A stretch of DNA of 64,000 nt from Pseudomonas sp. GV071 (lineage in GTDB: Bacteria > Pseudomonadota > Gammaproteobacteria > Pseudomonadales > Pseudomonadaceae): contig NZ_QAOJ01000010.1 of assembly GCF_003050835.1 (NCBI RefSeq), positions 62,001 through 126,000 on the forward strand, read 5' to 3'. How positions within the stretch are numbered: the stretch's first letter is position 1; the number at the start of each line of letters is the position of its first letter. Of the stretch, positions 12,553 through 20,876 are shown piece after piece. Under the pieces are notes generated by a model, which did no database searches, had not been told where the DNA came from, and was given only the letters and a program-made list of their open reading frames with translations. A program made the translations under genes and the position numbers.

Positions 12553-14466
12553 GTGCGGCTGAACATTCTGCAGATGTGCCTGTATGCCTGCCTGGCTGCG
12601 TTCTGCAGCCAGGCCGTTGCGGCCGCGCCAATCGTCCTGGACAGCACCAGCAGCGGCCTGGCGCTGAACGGGCAGATCGAATTGCTGGAAGACGTCGGCG
12701 CCACGCTGAAAGTCGCCGACCTGGCCGATCCGGCCGTGCAACAGCGCTTCGTACCGGCCAATGGCAAGGCCAGCGTCGGCCAGAGCCGCAACCCCTGGTG
12801 GATCAAAGTCAGCTTGCAGCGGCGCAGCGATGCCCCGCCGCACTGGTGGCTGGAAGTCGGCTCGGTCACCCAACTGAACATGCAGCTGTACCTGCCCGGC
12901 CCGCACACCAGCTGGCAGCAACGCCAGGGCGGCGAGGTGGTGAACTACGCCGACGGCCGTGACCATGCCTACCGCCGCACCCTGTTCAAGTTGCCGGAAA
13001 TGGGCGACGAACCGCTGACCTTTTACCTGCGCACCTACGACCCGGCCGGCAACTCCTTTCCCCTCAAGGTCTGGCAACTGGATGACCTCACCCAGCTGGC
13101 CGCCACCGAGAACATCGGCCTGGGGGTGATCTACGGCATCATCACCGCCCTGCTGCTGTACAACCTGTTCATCTTCTTCAGCCTGCGCGACTCGGCTTAC
13201 TTCTGGTACGTGCTGGCCACCGGCGGCGCGCTGCTGTTTATCGTCAGCATGACCGGCCACGGCTTCCAGTACCTGTGGCCCAACCACCCGGTTCCGGTGT
13301 GGCTGGACCGGATCTTCCTGCCGTCGCTGTGGGGCATTTTCGCCTCGCGTTTTACCCAGACCCTGATGCAGACCCGCCGTTATGTGCGCTGGGCCCACCA
13401 CCTGCTGAACCTGGCCTGCGTGATGTATGTGGTGGCGATGGCCCTGGATGTGTTTGGCCAGCGCGGCACAGCGGCGTGGATCATCGCCCTGCTGTCGTTC
13501 ACCAGCATTCCGGCGGCACTGGGTGCGGCCTTCATCCGTTGGCGGCAGAACTACTTTCCGGCCTTTCTGTACCTGTGCGGCTATGGCCTGATTCTGGGCA
13601 GCACCGGCCTGCTGCTGATGCGCACCACCGGCTTGATCCAGCCGGCGGGCTGGAATGCCTATGTGTTCCCGTTGGCTGTGGCAGCGGAGTCGATTCTGTT
13701 CTCCTTCGCTCTCGCCTATCGCATTCAGACCCTCAAGCACGAGCGCACCACCGCCCTGCAACAGGCCGACCGGGAAAAGACCGCGCGCCTGTCGCAAATC
13801 CAGGCCAGCGCCGACGAGCTCAAGCGTGCGGTGGAACTGCGCACCGCTGAACTGGCCCTGGCCAACCAGCAGCTGCGTGAGCGTGAGCAGGCCTTGCAGC
13901 ACGCCGCCTTCCACGACCCGCTGACCGACCTGCCGAACCGCCGCTACCTGATCGAGCGGGTCGAAAACGCACTGGCCGACGCCCACCGTCGCCAGGAATC
14001 GGTGGCGCTGCTGCTGGTCGACCTCGACCACTTCAAACCGATCAACGACCGCCACGGCCACGATGCCGGCGACCTGATGCTGCGCACCATCGGCCAGCGC
14101 CTGCGCGAGCACGTGCGCAGCAACGACATGGTCGCGCGTCTGGGTGGTGATGAATTCGCCATTCTTATCAGCGGCCCGGAAGCCGAGCAGCACGCCCAGG
14201 AAATCGCCGTGCGCCTGCTTACCGAACTGGCGCGCCCGGTGCTCTATGGCGCCAACAACCTGGCCGTGACCATCAGCATCGGCGCCGCACTGTTTCCGCA
14301 ACACGCCAAGCAGTTCGCCGGGCTGTACAAGGCGGCGGATGAAGCGTTGTACCAAGCGAAAAGCCAGGGCCGCTCAGGCTGCATCATGCGCGGCAAGGAT
14401 GGCGCACTGAGCCCGGAGCAGTGCTTGTTTCTGGATGTGCTGCAGGTGCCTACAGGATTGGTGTAA
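12553..14466 (+). CDS. 7TMR-DISM diguanylate cyclase
   Basis: 637 residues from GTG at 12553, chosen because AAGGAG (12540-12545) lies seven bases upstream and the GTG opens directly into a signal peptide (ILQMCLYACLAAFCSQAVAA). An in-frame ATG 63 bases earlier lacks a ribosome site. A periplasmic 7TMR-DISMED2-like domain (about 30-165) is followed by seven membrane helices (about 190-390), a coiled coil and a GGDEF domain. The GGDEF motif is intact near residue 530 (RLGGDEFAIL), and an inhibitory I-site RxxD (RSND) lies five residues before it, so the protein should make cyclic-di-GMP with product inhibition, sensing a periplasmic ligand. It corresponds to the gene next to alr in other Pseudomonas as I recall. 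The gene ends 34 bases from the convergent alr gene. Confidence 0.92.
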   Translation: MRLNILQMCLYACLAAFCSQAVAAAPIVLDSTSSGLALNGQIELLEDVGATLKVADLADPAVQQRFVPANGKASVGQSRNPWWIKVSLQRRSDAPPHWWLEVGSVTQLNMQLYLPGPHTSWQQRQGGEVVNYADGRDHAYRRTLFKLPEMGDEPLTFYLRTYDPAGNSFPLKVWQLDDLTQLAATENIGLGVIYGIITALLLYNLFIFFSLRDSAYFWYVLATGGALLFIVSMTGHGFQYLWPNHPVPVWLDRIFLPSLWGIFASRFTQTLMQTRRYVRWAHHLLNLACVMYVVAMALDVFGQRGTAAWIIALLSFTSIPAALGAAFIRWRQNYFPAFLYLCGYGLILGSTGLLLMRTTGLIQPAGWNAYVFPLAVAAESILFSFALAYRIQTLKHERTTALQQADREKTARLSQIQASADELKRAVELRTAELALANQQLREREQALQHAAFHDPLTDLPNRRYLIERVENALADAHRRQESVALLLVDLDHFKPINDRHGHDAGDLMLRTIGQRLREHVRSNDMVARLGGDEFAILISGPEAEQHAQEIAVRLLTELARPVLYGANNLAVTISIGAALFPQHAKQFAGLYKAADEALYQAKSQGRSGCIMRGKDGALSPEQCLFLDVLQVPTGLV

Positions 14467-14500
14467 CCCAAGAAAATCGGTACCCCCGTAGGACCGCCGA

Positions 14501-15574
14501 TCACGCTTGATAGATGCGCGGCACGCGCCCAGTCACCTTGGTCAACAACTCATACCCAATACTGCCGCAACGCTGCGCCAGTTCATCCACCGGCAACTGC
14601 GCGCCCCACAATTCCACCGCGTCGCCCACTTGCGCACCGGCCACGTCGGTGAGGTCGATGCTGAGCATGTCCATCGACACCCTCCCCGCCAGCGGCACCC
14701 GCTGCCCACGCACCACCACTTCGGTGCCCGGCGGTGCATGGCGCGGATAACCATCGGCGTAGCCGCAACTCACGGTGCCGATCAGCGACGGCCGCTGCGC
14801 GACCCAGCTGGCGCCATAACCGACGCTTTCGCCCGCCGGCACTTCGCGCAGGGCAATCACTTGCGCGGCCAGGCTCATCACCGGGCGCAGGCCCAGGTCC
14901 TTGGCGCTCAATTCGGCGAACGGCGTGGCGCCGTAGAGCATGATGCCGGGGCGCTGCCAGTCCATGTGCGCCGCCGGGATGGTCAACAGCGCGGCGGAGT
15001 TGGCCAGCGAACGCTGGTCGAAATCCAGGTCCAGCAGGCCGAGAAACTGCTCGACCTGCTGCTCGTTCAACTCATGGCCGCGCTCATCGGCGCAGGCGAA
15101 ATGCCCCAACAGATTCAGCTCGGCGACATTGGTCGTACCAGCCAGGCGGCCATGCCAGGCTCGCAGCTCGGCGGGCGCAAAGCCCAGGCGATGCATGCCA
15201 CTGTCCAGCTTCAACCAGACGTTCAGCGACTGTGCCAGGGCTGCTGACAACAACGCCTCGGCCTGCGCCGCGCTGTGCACCGCGACATCCAGACCAAGCG
15301 CTGCCGCGTGCAGGTATTCCGCCGGCTGAAAGCAGCCTTCCAACAGCAGCAAACGGGCGTCGGCGTTAACCTCACGCAGTGCCTGCGCCTCTTCCAGGCA
15401 GCACACGGCAAAGCCATCCGCCTGCGCCAACGCCGCAACCACCTCAGCCAGGCCGTGCCCGTAGGCGTTGGCTTTGACCACCGCGAAGGCCTGCCGCCCT
15501 GGCGCACAGCGCTGGGCGACGGCGTAGTTATGGCGCAGGGCAGCCAGATCGATGGTGGCGACTAGAGGGCGCAT
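14501..15574 (-). CDS. alr: Alanine racemase
   Basis: 357 residues, normal length. The PLP lysine lies in VVKANAYGHG near residue 34 and the second-subunit catalytic tyrosine region in SVGYGASW. GYADGYPR is also a family hallmark. The enzyme interconverts L- and D-alanine for peptidoglycan. Pseudomonas usually has two paralogues, alr (near dnaB) and dadX (with dadA); the location near dnaB argues for alr. The start region is divergent from the VOC gene. Confidence 0.95.
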   Translation of the reverse strand: MRPLVATIDLAALRHNYAVAQRCAPGRQAFAVVKANAYGHGLAEVVAALAQADGFAVCCLEEAQALREVNADARLLLLEGCFQPAEYLHAAALGLDVAVHSAAQAEALLSAALAQSLNVWLKLDSGMHRLGFAPAELRAWHGRLAGTTNVAELNLLGHFACADERGHELNEQQVEQFLGLLDLDFDQRSLANSAALLTIPAAHMDWQRPGIMLYGATPFAELSAKDLGLRPVMSLAAQVIALREVPAGESVGYGASWVAQRPSLIGTVSCGYADGYPRHAPPGTEVVVRGQRVPLAGRVSMDMLSIDLTDVAGAQVGDAVELWGAQLPVDELAQRCGSIGYELLTKVTGRVPRIYQA

Positions 15575-15743
15575 GGCGAACTCGACAGCAGGAAAAAAGG
15601 AGCGGCAGTTTAGCCCAGCGCGGCGCAGAAATATCTTTGCAGGCTACTGACAGAAGGCTGTCAGTAGGGCCCTCGTAGAGTAGCCACCAGCAGCTAGGGA
15701 CGACCCGCCTGCAACCCCTCTACATCGCCAAGGAATGAATGCC
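15575..15743. promoter_or_regulatory. Divergent alr/VOC intergenic region with perfect inverted repeat
   Basis: Bases 15644-15667 form a perfect inverted repeat: ctactgacag, loop aagg, ctgtcagtag. It lies about 75 bases before the VOC start codon and about 70 before alr. It has no T-run, so it looks like an operator or leader hairpin rather than a terminator. The WYL-domain regulator encoded just downstream is a candidate binder. Confidence 0.5.
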
Positions 15744-16109
15744 ATGAACGCCGTGAACTGGTTTGAACTGTATGTCAGCAACTTCGACCGCGCCCACACC
15801 TTCTACCAGCGCGCGCTGGACGTTGAGCTGCCGATTGTCGATGGGCCGATGTCGCGCATGGGGATTTTCCCAGGTGAAGAAAACGGCGGCGTGGGCGGCT
15901 GCATCTGTGCCATGACCGGTATGCACCCGGGTACCGGCGGCACCCGCGTATACCTGAATGTGGAGGGCAAGCTGGACGCCGTGCTGGACCGCATCCCCAA
16001 TGCCGGCGGCAGCATTGTGCAACCGCGCACGGAGATCGCGCCGCATGGTTTCATCGCCTTGATTAAAGACAGTGAAGGCAATAGCGTGGGGCTGCACAGC
16101 GTGTCCTGA
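15744..16109 (+). CDS. VOC-family (glyoxalase/bleomycin-resistance fold) protein
   Basis: 121 residues with the vicinal-oxygen-chelate fold (NWFELYVSNFDRAHTFYQRAL at the start, FIALIKDSEGNSVGLHS at the end). The ATG at 15744 is preferred because AAGGA lies nine bases upstream; an ATG nine bases earlier would overlap that site. Close relatives are annotated as VOC proteins without an assigned substrate. The gene lies upstream of a YafY-like WYL regulator, a pairing seen often and suggesting regulation of one by the other. Confidence 0.85.
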   Translation: MNAVNWFELYVSNFDRAHTFYQRALDVELPIVDGPMSRMGIFPGEENGGVGGCICAMTGMHPGTGGTRVYLNVEGKLDAVLDRIPNAGGSIVQPRTEIAPHGFIALIKDSEGNSVGLHSVS

Positions 16110-16118
16110 GCTGTTAAA

Positions 16119-16184
16119 AGCATCGCGGCTAAAGCCGCTCCTACAGACCGCGAAATCCGTAGGAGCGGCTTCAGCCGCGATAGC
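16119..16184. repeat. REP inverted pair (REPIN), GCTCCTAC subtype
   Basis: gcatcgcggctaaagccgct followed by cctac, then about 15 bases, then gtaggagcggcttcagccgc. It separates the VOC gene from the WYL regulator gene. Confidence 0.85.
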
Positions 16185-16208
16185 AGCACCACCCTCTAGA
16201 GACAAACC

Positions 16209-16910
16209 ATGAGACGCGCCGACCGCCTGTTCCAGATCGTGCAGTTCCTGCGCAGCCGCCGCCTGACCACGGCGCAGTGGCTGGCGGAGCGGTTGCAGGT
16301 GTCGGTGCGCACCATCTACCGGGATATCCAGGACCTGTCGCTGTCCGGCGTGCCGCTGGAGGGCGAAGCGGGCGTCGGCTATGTGCTGCGTCAACCCATG
16401 GATTTGCCGCCGCTGATGTTCGAGCGCGAGGAGATCGAGGCGCTGATGATCGGCGCCAAGATGGTCAAAGCCTGGGCCGACCCGGCCCTGCAACATGCCG
16501 CCGAATCGGCATTGGCAAAGATCCACAGCGTGCTGCCGGCAGACCTGCGCAGCGAGCTCAACCGACATAACCTGTTCGCCCCGGAAAGCAACCTCTACCC
16601 CGTGCACTGGCTCGGCCAGCTACGCCTGGCGATCCGCCAGCAACGCAAGCTGCAGCTCGGCTACAAAGACCAAAAAGGCCAGAGCAGCGAACGCTGCATC
16701 TGGCCTTTGGGGCTGTTCTTCTGGGGGCAGACCTGGACGCTGTGCAGTTGGTGCGAACTGCGCGGCGACTTCCGCAATTTCCGCATCGACCGCCTGGATA
16801 CGTTGACCGATACGGATGAGCACTTTGAGTGTGCCGACGGCCAGCGCCTGGAAGACTACCTGGCGCCCTACGTGGACGCCGACTTCATTTCGCCGCACTA
16901 CAAGGTCTGA
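16209..16910 (+). CDS. YafY-type WYL-domain transcriptional regulator
   Basis: 233 residues. The N-terminal helix-turn-helix of the HTH_11 type covers roughly residues 1-60 (MRRADRLFQIVQFLRSRR, VSVRTIYRDIQDLS). The C-terminal half is a WYL domain that binds small molecules or nucleic acids. The gene follows the VOC gene on the same strand, with a REPIN between. It ends 10 bases before the MITE-like element. Target genes are unknown; the perfect inverted repeat at 15644-15667 is a candidate operator. Confidence 0.88.
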   Translation: MRRADRLFQIVQFLRSRRLTTAQWLAERLQVSVRTIYRDIQDLSLSGVPLEGEAGVGYVLRQPMDLPPLMFEREEIEALMIGAKMVKAWADPALQHAAESALAKIHSVLPADLRSELNRHNLFAPESNLYPVHWLGQLRLAIRQQRKLQLGYKDQKGQSSERCIWPLGLFFWGQTWTLCSWCELRGDFRNFRIDRLDTLTDTDEHFECADGQRLEDYLAPYVDADFISPHYKV

Positions 16911-16920
16911 AAGAGGCTTA

Positions 16921-17060
16921 ATTTCGACTCGCCAGATCGGTCGGAGCGTCGTCTGGGCAAGAAGCCCGGAGCGCAGGGACCGCAGTGGGCTCAAGCCCAT
17001 GAGATCACGAGCACCGCGCGACGCAGCATAGGCGGGGCTCCGGCCGATCTGGGTCGAAAT
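16921..17060. mobile_element. MITE-like element, 140 bp, with TA target duplication
   Basis: The ends are inverted: atttcgac...cagatcggtcggag at the left (16921-16946) and ctccggccgatctgg...gtcgaaat at the right (17038-17060). The outer eight bases are a perfect match and the arm continues for about 25 bases with one 3-base gap and one mismatch. TA lies directly outside both ends (16919-16920 and 17061-17062), as expected for a TA target duplication like that of IS630/mariner-type elements. The interior has no coding capacity but holds a small hairpin (tgggct-ca-agccca). The last base of the element is the first base of the tta that encodes the dnaB stop. Confidence 0.75.
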
Positions 17061-18457
17061 TACTCGTCGTCGTCGAAGTTGTAGCTACCCGGTGCCAGGT
17101 TTTCGAAACGGGTGTATTTGCCGAGGAACGCCAACCGAATAAAACCGATCGGGCCGTTCCGCTGTTTGCCGAGGATGATTTCCGCCACGCCTTTGTGTTC
17201 GGTTTCCGGGTGATACACCTCGTCGCGGTAGACGAACATGATCACGTCGGCGTCCTGCTCGATGGCGCCGGATTCACGCAAGTCGGAGTTCACCGGGCGC
17301 TTGTTGGGGCGCTGTTCGAGGGAGCGGTTGAGCTGCGACAGCGCCACCACCGGGCAGTTGAATTCTTTGGCCAGGGCTTTCAACGAGCGGGAGATTTCGG
17401 AGATCTCGTTGGTGCGGTTGTCACCGCTGGAGCCCGGAATCTGCATCAGCTGCAGGTAGTCGATCATGATCAGGGCAATGTCGCCGTGCTCACGCACCAG
17501 ACGGCGGGTACGCGCGCGCATTTCCGAGGGGCTGATACCGGCAGTGTCGTCGATGAACAGCTTGCGGTCATTGAGCAGGTTGACCGCCGAGGTCAGGCGC
17601 GGCCAGTCGTCGTCATCAAGCTGACCGGAGCGCACCTTGGTCTGGTCGATGCGGCCGAGCGAGGACAGCATCCGCATCATCAGCGACTCACCTGGCATCT
17701 CCAGCGAGTACACCAGCACCACCTTGTCGCTGCGCAGTACCGCGTTCTCCACCAGGTTCATGGCGAAGGTGGTCTTACCCATCGACGGACGGCCGGCGAC
17801 GATGATCAGGTCGGACGGCTGCAGGCCGCTGGTCTTGTCGTCAAGGTCGGTGAAGCCAGTGGACAATCCGGTGATGCCCTCACCGGTGTTGAACAGCTCG
17901 TCGATGCGGTCGATGGCTTTGGTCAACAGCGCGTTCACGCCGACCGGGCCACCGGTTTTCGGCCTTGCTTCGGCGATCTGGAAGATCTGCCGTTCGGCTT
18001 CATCGAGAATCTCGGCAGCCTGGCGGCCCTGCGGGTTGAAAGCGCTGTCGGCGATCTCGCTGCTGATGCCGATCAGTTGGCGCAGCGTGGCGCGCTCGCG
18101 AACGATCTGCGCATAGGCCTTGATGTTGGCCACCGACGGGGTGTTTTTCGCCAGCTCGCCGAGGTAGGCCAGGCCACCGGTCTGCGACGTCTGGCCTTCC
18201 TTGTCGAGCTGCTCGGACAGGGTCACCACGTCGAACGGCGAATTGTGGTCGGCCAGCTTGGCGATGGCACGGAAGATCAAGCGGTGGTCATGGCGATAGA
18301 AGTCGCCGTCCGAGACCTGGTCCAGCACCCGCTCCCAGGCGTTGTTGTCGAGCATCAGACCACCGAGCACGGCCTGTTCGGCCTCGATGGAATGCGGCGG
18401 GACCTTTAGCGCGGCGGTTTGCAGGTCGAACTGTTCGGGATCGGAAATATCGTTCAT
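17060..18457 (-). CDS. dnaB: Replicative DNA helicase DnaB
   Basis: 465 residues. It unwinds DNA at the replication fork as a hexamer. The N-terminal DnaB domain (SIEAEQAVLGGLMLDNNAW) is followed by the RecA-like helicase core with Walker A GRPSMGKTT, a Walker-B-type MIDYLQLM, and RNEISEISRSLKALAKEF-like motifs. ATG at 18457 matches the start of relatives; a GTG six bases upstream is possible. No intein or insertion is present. The 3' end abuts the MITE-like element but the stop codon TAA is intact. Confidence 0.97.
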   Translation of the reverse strand: MNDISDPEQFDLQTAALKVPPHSIEAEQAVLGGLMLDNNAWERVLDQVSDGDFYRHDHRLIFRAIAKLADHNSPFDVVTLSEQLDKEGQTSQTGGLAYLGELAKNTPSVANIKAYAQIVRERATLRQLIGISSEIADSAFNPQGRQAAEILDEAERQIFQIAEARPKTGGPVGVNALLTKAIDRIDELFNTGEGITGLSTGFTDLDDKTSGLQPSDLIIVAGRPSMGKTTFAMNLVENAVLRSDKVVLVYSLEMPGESLMMRMLSSLGRIDQTKVRSGQLDDDDWPRLTSAVNLLNDRKLFIDDTAGISPSEMRARTRRLVREHGDIALIMIDYLQLMQIPGSSGDNRTNEISEISRSLKALAKEFNCPVVALSQLNRSLEQRPNKRPVNSDLRESGAIEQDADVIMFVYRDEVYHPETEHKGVAEIILGKQRNGPIGFIRLAFLGKYTRFENLAPGSYNFDDDE

Positions 18458-18504
18458 GGCCACATGGAGTCAGGAATGCAAAACAGGGAATACAGAAAGA
18501 CAAA

Positions 18505-18534
18505 GGGCACGATCTGCTTACGCAAATCGTGCCC
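18505..18534 (-). terminator. Hairpin terminator after rplI
   Basis: A 9-bp stem (gggcacgat / atcgtgccc) with a 12-base loop is followed on the minus strand by TTTGTCTTTCTG. It would end the rpsF-rplI transcript before dnaB. Confidence 0.7.
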
Positions 18535-18579
18535 GATGTTAAACCGCTCGCACACAGGGTGCCAGACGATTGGTGTTGC

Positions 18580-19026
18580 TTAAGCAGCTACCACGACAAC
18601 ACGGACGGTAGCTTCAACGTCGGAGTGCAGGTGCACAGCTACGTCGAATTCGCCCACGTGACGGATGGTACCGTTCGGCAGACGTACTTCAGCTTTAGCC
18701 ACTTCAACGCCGGAGGCGGTCAGGGCGTCAGCGATGTCGTGAGTACCGATGGAACCGAACAGCTTGCCTTCATCACCAGCGGTGGCAGTGATGGTCACTT
18801 CCAGCTCAGCCAGTTGAGCAGCACGAGCTTCAGCCGAAGCTTTCTTCTCGGCAGCCAGTTTTTCCAGCTCTGCGCGACGCTCTTCGAACGCAGCAACGTT
18901 CGCAGCGGTAGCGGCAGTGGCTTTGCCTTGCGGCAGCAGGAAGTTACGGCCGTAACCAGCCTTAACGTTCACTTTGTCGCCCAGGTTGCCCAGGTTGGCG
19001 ATTTTTTCCAGCAGGATGACTTCCAT
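18580..19026 (-). CDS. rplI: Ribosomal protein bL9
   Basis: 148 residues. The N-terminal rRNA-binding domain starts MEVILLEKIANLGNLGDKV, then comes the long connecting helix rich in Ala, Glu and Lys, and the C-terminal domain (GSIGTHDIADAL). The length is normal. It is the last gene of the rpsF-rpsR-DUF2232-rplI cluster and is followed by a terminator hairpin. Confidence 0.97.
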   Translation of the reverse strand: MEVILLEKIANLGNLGDKVNVKAGYGRNFLLPQGKATAATAANVAAFEERRAELEKLAAEKKASAEARAAQLAELEVTITATAGDEGKLFGSIGTHDIADALTASGVEVAKAEVRLPNGTIRHVGEFDVAVHLHSDVEATVRVVVVAA

Positions 19027-19047
19027 TTGGGTCTTACCTCTTAACTT

Positions 19048-19938
19048 TTAACCTTCACCGTTCGCGGGGCCGGCACCGTTGCGTGCGTGGCGTCCGCGAA
19101 AATCAATCAGACTGTCGACAATGGCCAAAGCCACCAGTAACGGATAAATCAGCTGCATAAACAGCAGCAGGCCTATGTACACACCGACCAGCCAGAACTT
19201 GCCCAGTCGCCCCACAAAGACCAGCCCGTGCAACAAGGCCAATCCTGCAAACGCCAGCGGTACGCTGCACAGCGGGGTCAGCATGGCCAATTGCGGCCCG
19301 ACATTCGGGCCTAGCAGCATGCAAACCAGCAGCACCATCGCCAACGCTGGCGGCAGTCGCAGGGCGCGAAACTCGAGCCCGAAACCACCAGGGTTGTACA
19401 GCGCCGCCTGCCAATAACGCCCAAGAATCAGGCATAGCAGGCTGACGATTTGCAGCACCGACGCCAGCAATCCAGTCAGTACCGGTACCAGCAAGGCATC
19501 CAGTCGCGCTCGTTGTTCCACCGGCAATTGCTGATGGAGCTCCCCTAGGGCCTGCGGCAAGAGTTTCTGCAACTCCAGCGCTACCGCTTCGAGGAATTCA
19601 CGATACTGCGAACCCAACACCACACCGTACACCAGGCCCAGAGCAACACTGCACAACAGCACCCGGTTCCAGGACCCGCCAGCGCGTAACACCAACGCCA
19701 GCCCCAGCGAGCCCAGCAACACCAACAAGGTGCGCGGTTCGCCGAGATACCACCAGACCAAGGCCGGCAGCAGAGCCCAAACCAGAACGCCAGCAGCGTC
19801 CTTCAGACCACGCCGCAGGAGCACCAGGCACCCTGCAGCAGCACTTAACCAGAACAGCAGCGGCAATGCCGCACTACCTACCACCACCAGGGTGGCTTGC
19901 ATGCGACCGCGCATGATGAACTCAGCAACTGCGCGCAT
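19048..19938 (-). CDS. DUF2232 (YybS-like) membrane protein
   Basis: 296 residues, mostly hydrophobic, with about eight predicted membrane segments (for example LPLLFWLSAAAGCLVLL, VLVWALLPALVWWYL, LVPVLTGLLASVLQIVSLL). It sits between rpsR and rplI, a position conserved in Pseudomonas as I recall. The family resembles Bacillus YybS; its function is not established. The start at 19938 is 36 bases after the rpsR stop. Confidence 0.85.
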   Translation of the reverse strand: MRAVAEFIMRGRMQATLVVVGSAALPLLFWLSAAAGCLVLLRRGLKDAAGVLVWALLPALVWWYLGEPRTLLVLLGSLGLALVLRAGGSWNRVLLCSVALGLVYGVVLGSQYREFLEAVALELQKLLPQALGELHQQLPVEQRARLDALLVPVLTGLLASVLQIVSLLCLILGRYWQAALYNPGGFGLEFRALRLPPALAMVLLVCMLLGPNVGPQLAMLTPLCSVPLAFAGLALLHGLVFVGRLGKFWLVGVYIGLLLFMQLIYPLLVALAIVDSLIDFRGRHARNGAGPANGEG

Positions 19939-19974
19939 GCGATCTATCCCTTACTACGTATCGACCTTCCGGTC

Positions 19975-20205
19975 TCAGCGGCCGTGGCTGTCGGTGTAGG
20001 CGAGCAGGGCCAGGAAGCGGGCGCGCTTGATAGCGGTAGCCAGCTGACGCTGATAACGAGCCTTGGTACCGGTGATACGGCTTGGAACGATTTTGCCGGT
20101 TTCAGAAACATAGGCTTTCAGCGTGTTGAGATCTTTGTAATCGATCTCCTTCACGTCTTCAGCGGTGAAACGGCAGAATTTACGACGACGGAAGAAACGT
20201 GCCAT
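19975..20205 (-). CDS. rpsR: Ribosomal protein bS18
   Basis: 76 residues, the usual length. The N-terminus [13 protein letters not shown] and the core [20 protein letters not shown] are diagnostic. S18 pairs with S6 on the 30S platform, and its gene follows rpsF by 28 bases. Confidence 0.98.
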
Positions 20206-20233
20206 GAGATTGGCTCCTCAATAGATCCGTGGA

Positions 20234-20659
20234 TTACTCGTCAGCGTTGTCGCTGTCGCTGTTGTCGCTGTCATCGCTGTCGCCATCGATGGAATCGGCT
20301 TCAGGACGGTCACGACGCTCGCGGCGCTCGCTGCGGTTTTCTTCAGCCTTGAGCATCTCGGACTGGCCGGTAACGGCTTCGTCGCGACGGATGACCAGGT
20401 TACGGATCACGGCATCGTTGTAGCGGAAGTTGTCTTCCAGCTCAGCCAGGGCTTTGCCGGTGCACTCAACGTTCAGCATCACGTAGTGAGCCTTGTGAAC
20501 ATTGTTGATTGCATAGGCCAGTTGACGACGGCCCCAGTCTTCCAGGCGGTGAATTTTGCCGCCGTCTTCTTCGATCAGCTTGGTGTAACGCTCAACCATG
20601 CCGCCGACTTGCTCGCTCTGGTCCGGGTGAACCAGAAAGATGATTTCGTAATGACGCAT
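20234..20659 (-). CDS. rpsF: Ribosomal protein bS6
   Basis: 141 residues. The core (MRHYEIIFLVHPDQSEQVG, YAINNVHKAHYVMLN) is standard. The tail after about residue 108 is a long, charged, disordered stretch that ends in a Ser/Asp/Asn-rich run (GDSDDSDNSDSDNADE). S6 tails are the target of the glutamate ligase RimK in Enterobacteria and Pseudomonas, so this tail is probably the modification site. First gene of the cluster, with a good AAGGAG upstream of the ATG. Confidence 0.97.
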   Translation of the reverse strand: MRHYEIIFLVHPDQSEQVGGMVERYTKLIEEDGGKIHRLEDWGRRQLAYAINNVHKAHYVMLNVECTGKALAELEDNFRYNDAVIRNLVIRRDEAVTGQSEMLKAEENRSERRERRDRPEADSIDGDSDDSDNSDSDNADE

Positions 20660-20876
20660 AAATGCTCCTTACGGGTTGTAGCCTGCCGCCAGGGCGGTCA
20701 GACAAGGAGTGAATGACACTGTTAGCTCACCGGACATCAGGGCACGAAGGCGCCTGCCGTCACGGCAAGGGGCGCAATTGTAGAGAAGGGGGCCGGGGGG
20801 CGCAAGGCAATTGGTGATTATTTGAACAACCGGGGAAAGCGCATTGCGCGCCCTCCCCGCAACCGCAGAGCCGGCA
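20660..20876 (-). promoter_or_regulatory. rpsF promoter and leader
   Basis: On the minus strand TTGCGC (20800-20805) and TACAAT (20777-20782) are 17 bases apart, a plausible sigma-70 promoter about 110 bases before rpsF. The resulting leader contains hairpin-forming stretches (gccgtgacggc; ccgccctggcgg just before the ribosome site) and could carry the S6:S18 autoregulatory RNA known in many bacteria. I could not confirm the motif by eye. Confidence 0.5.
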
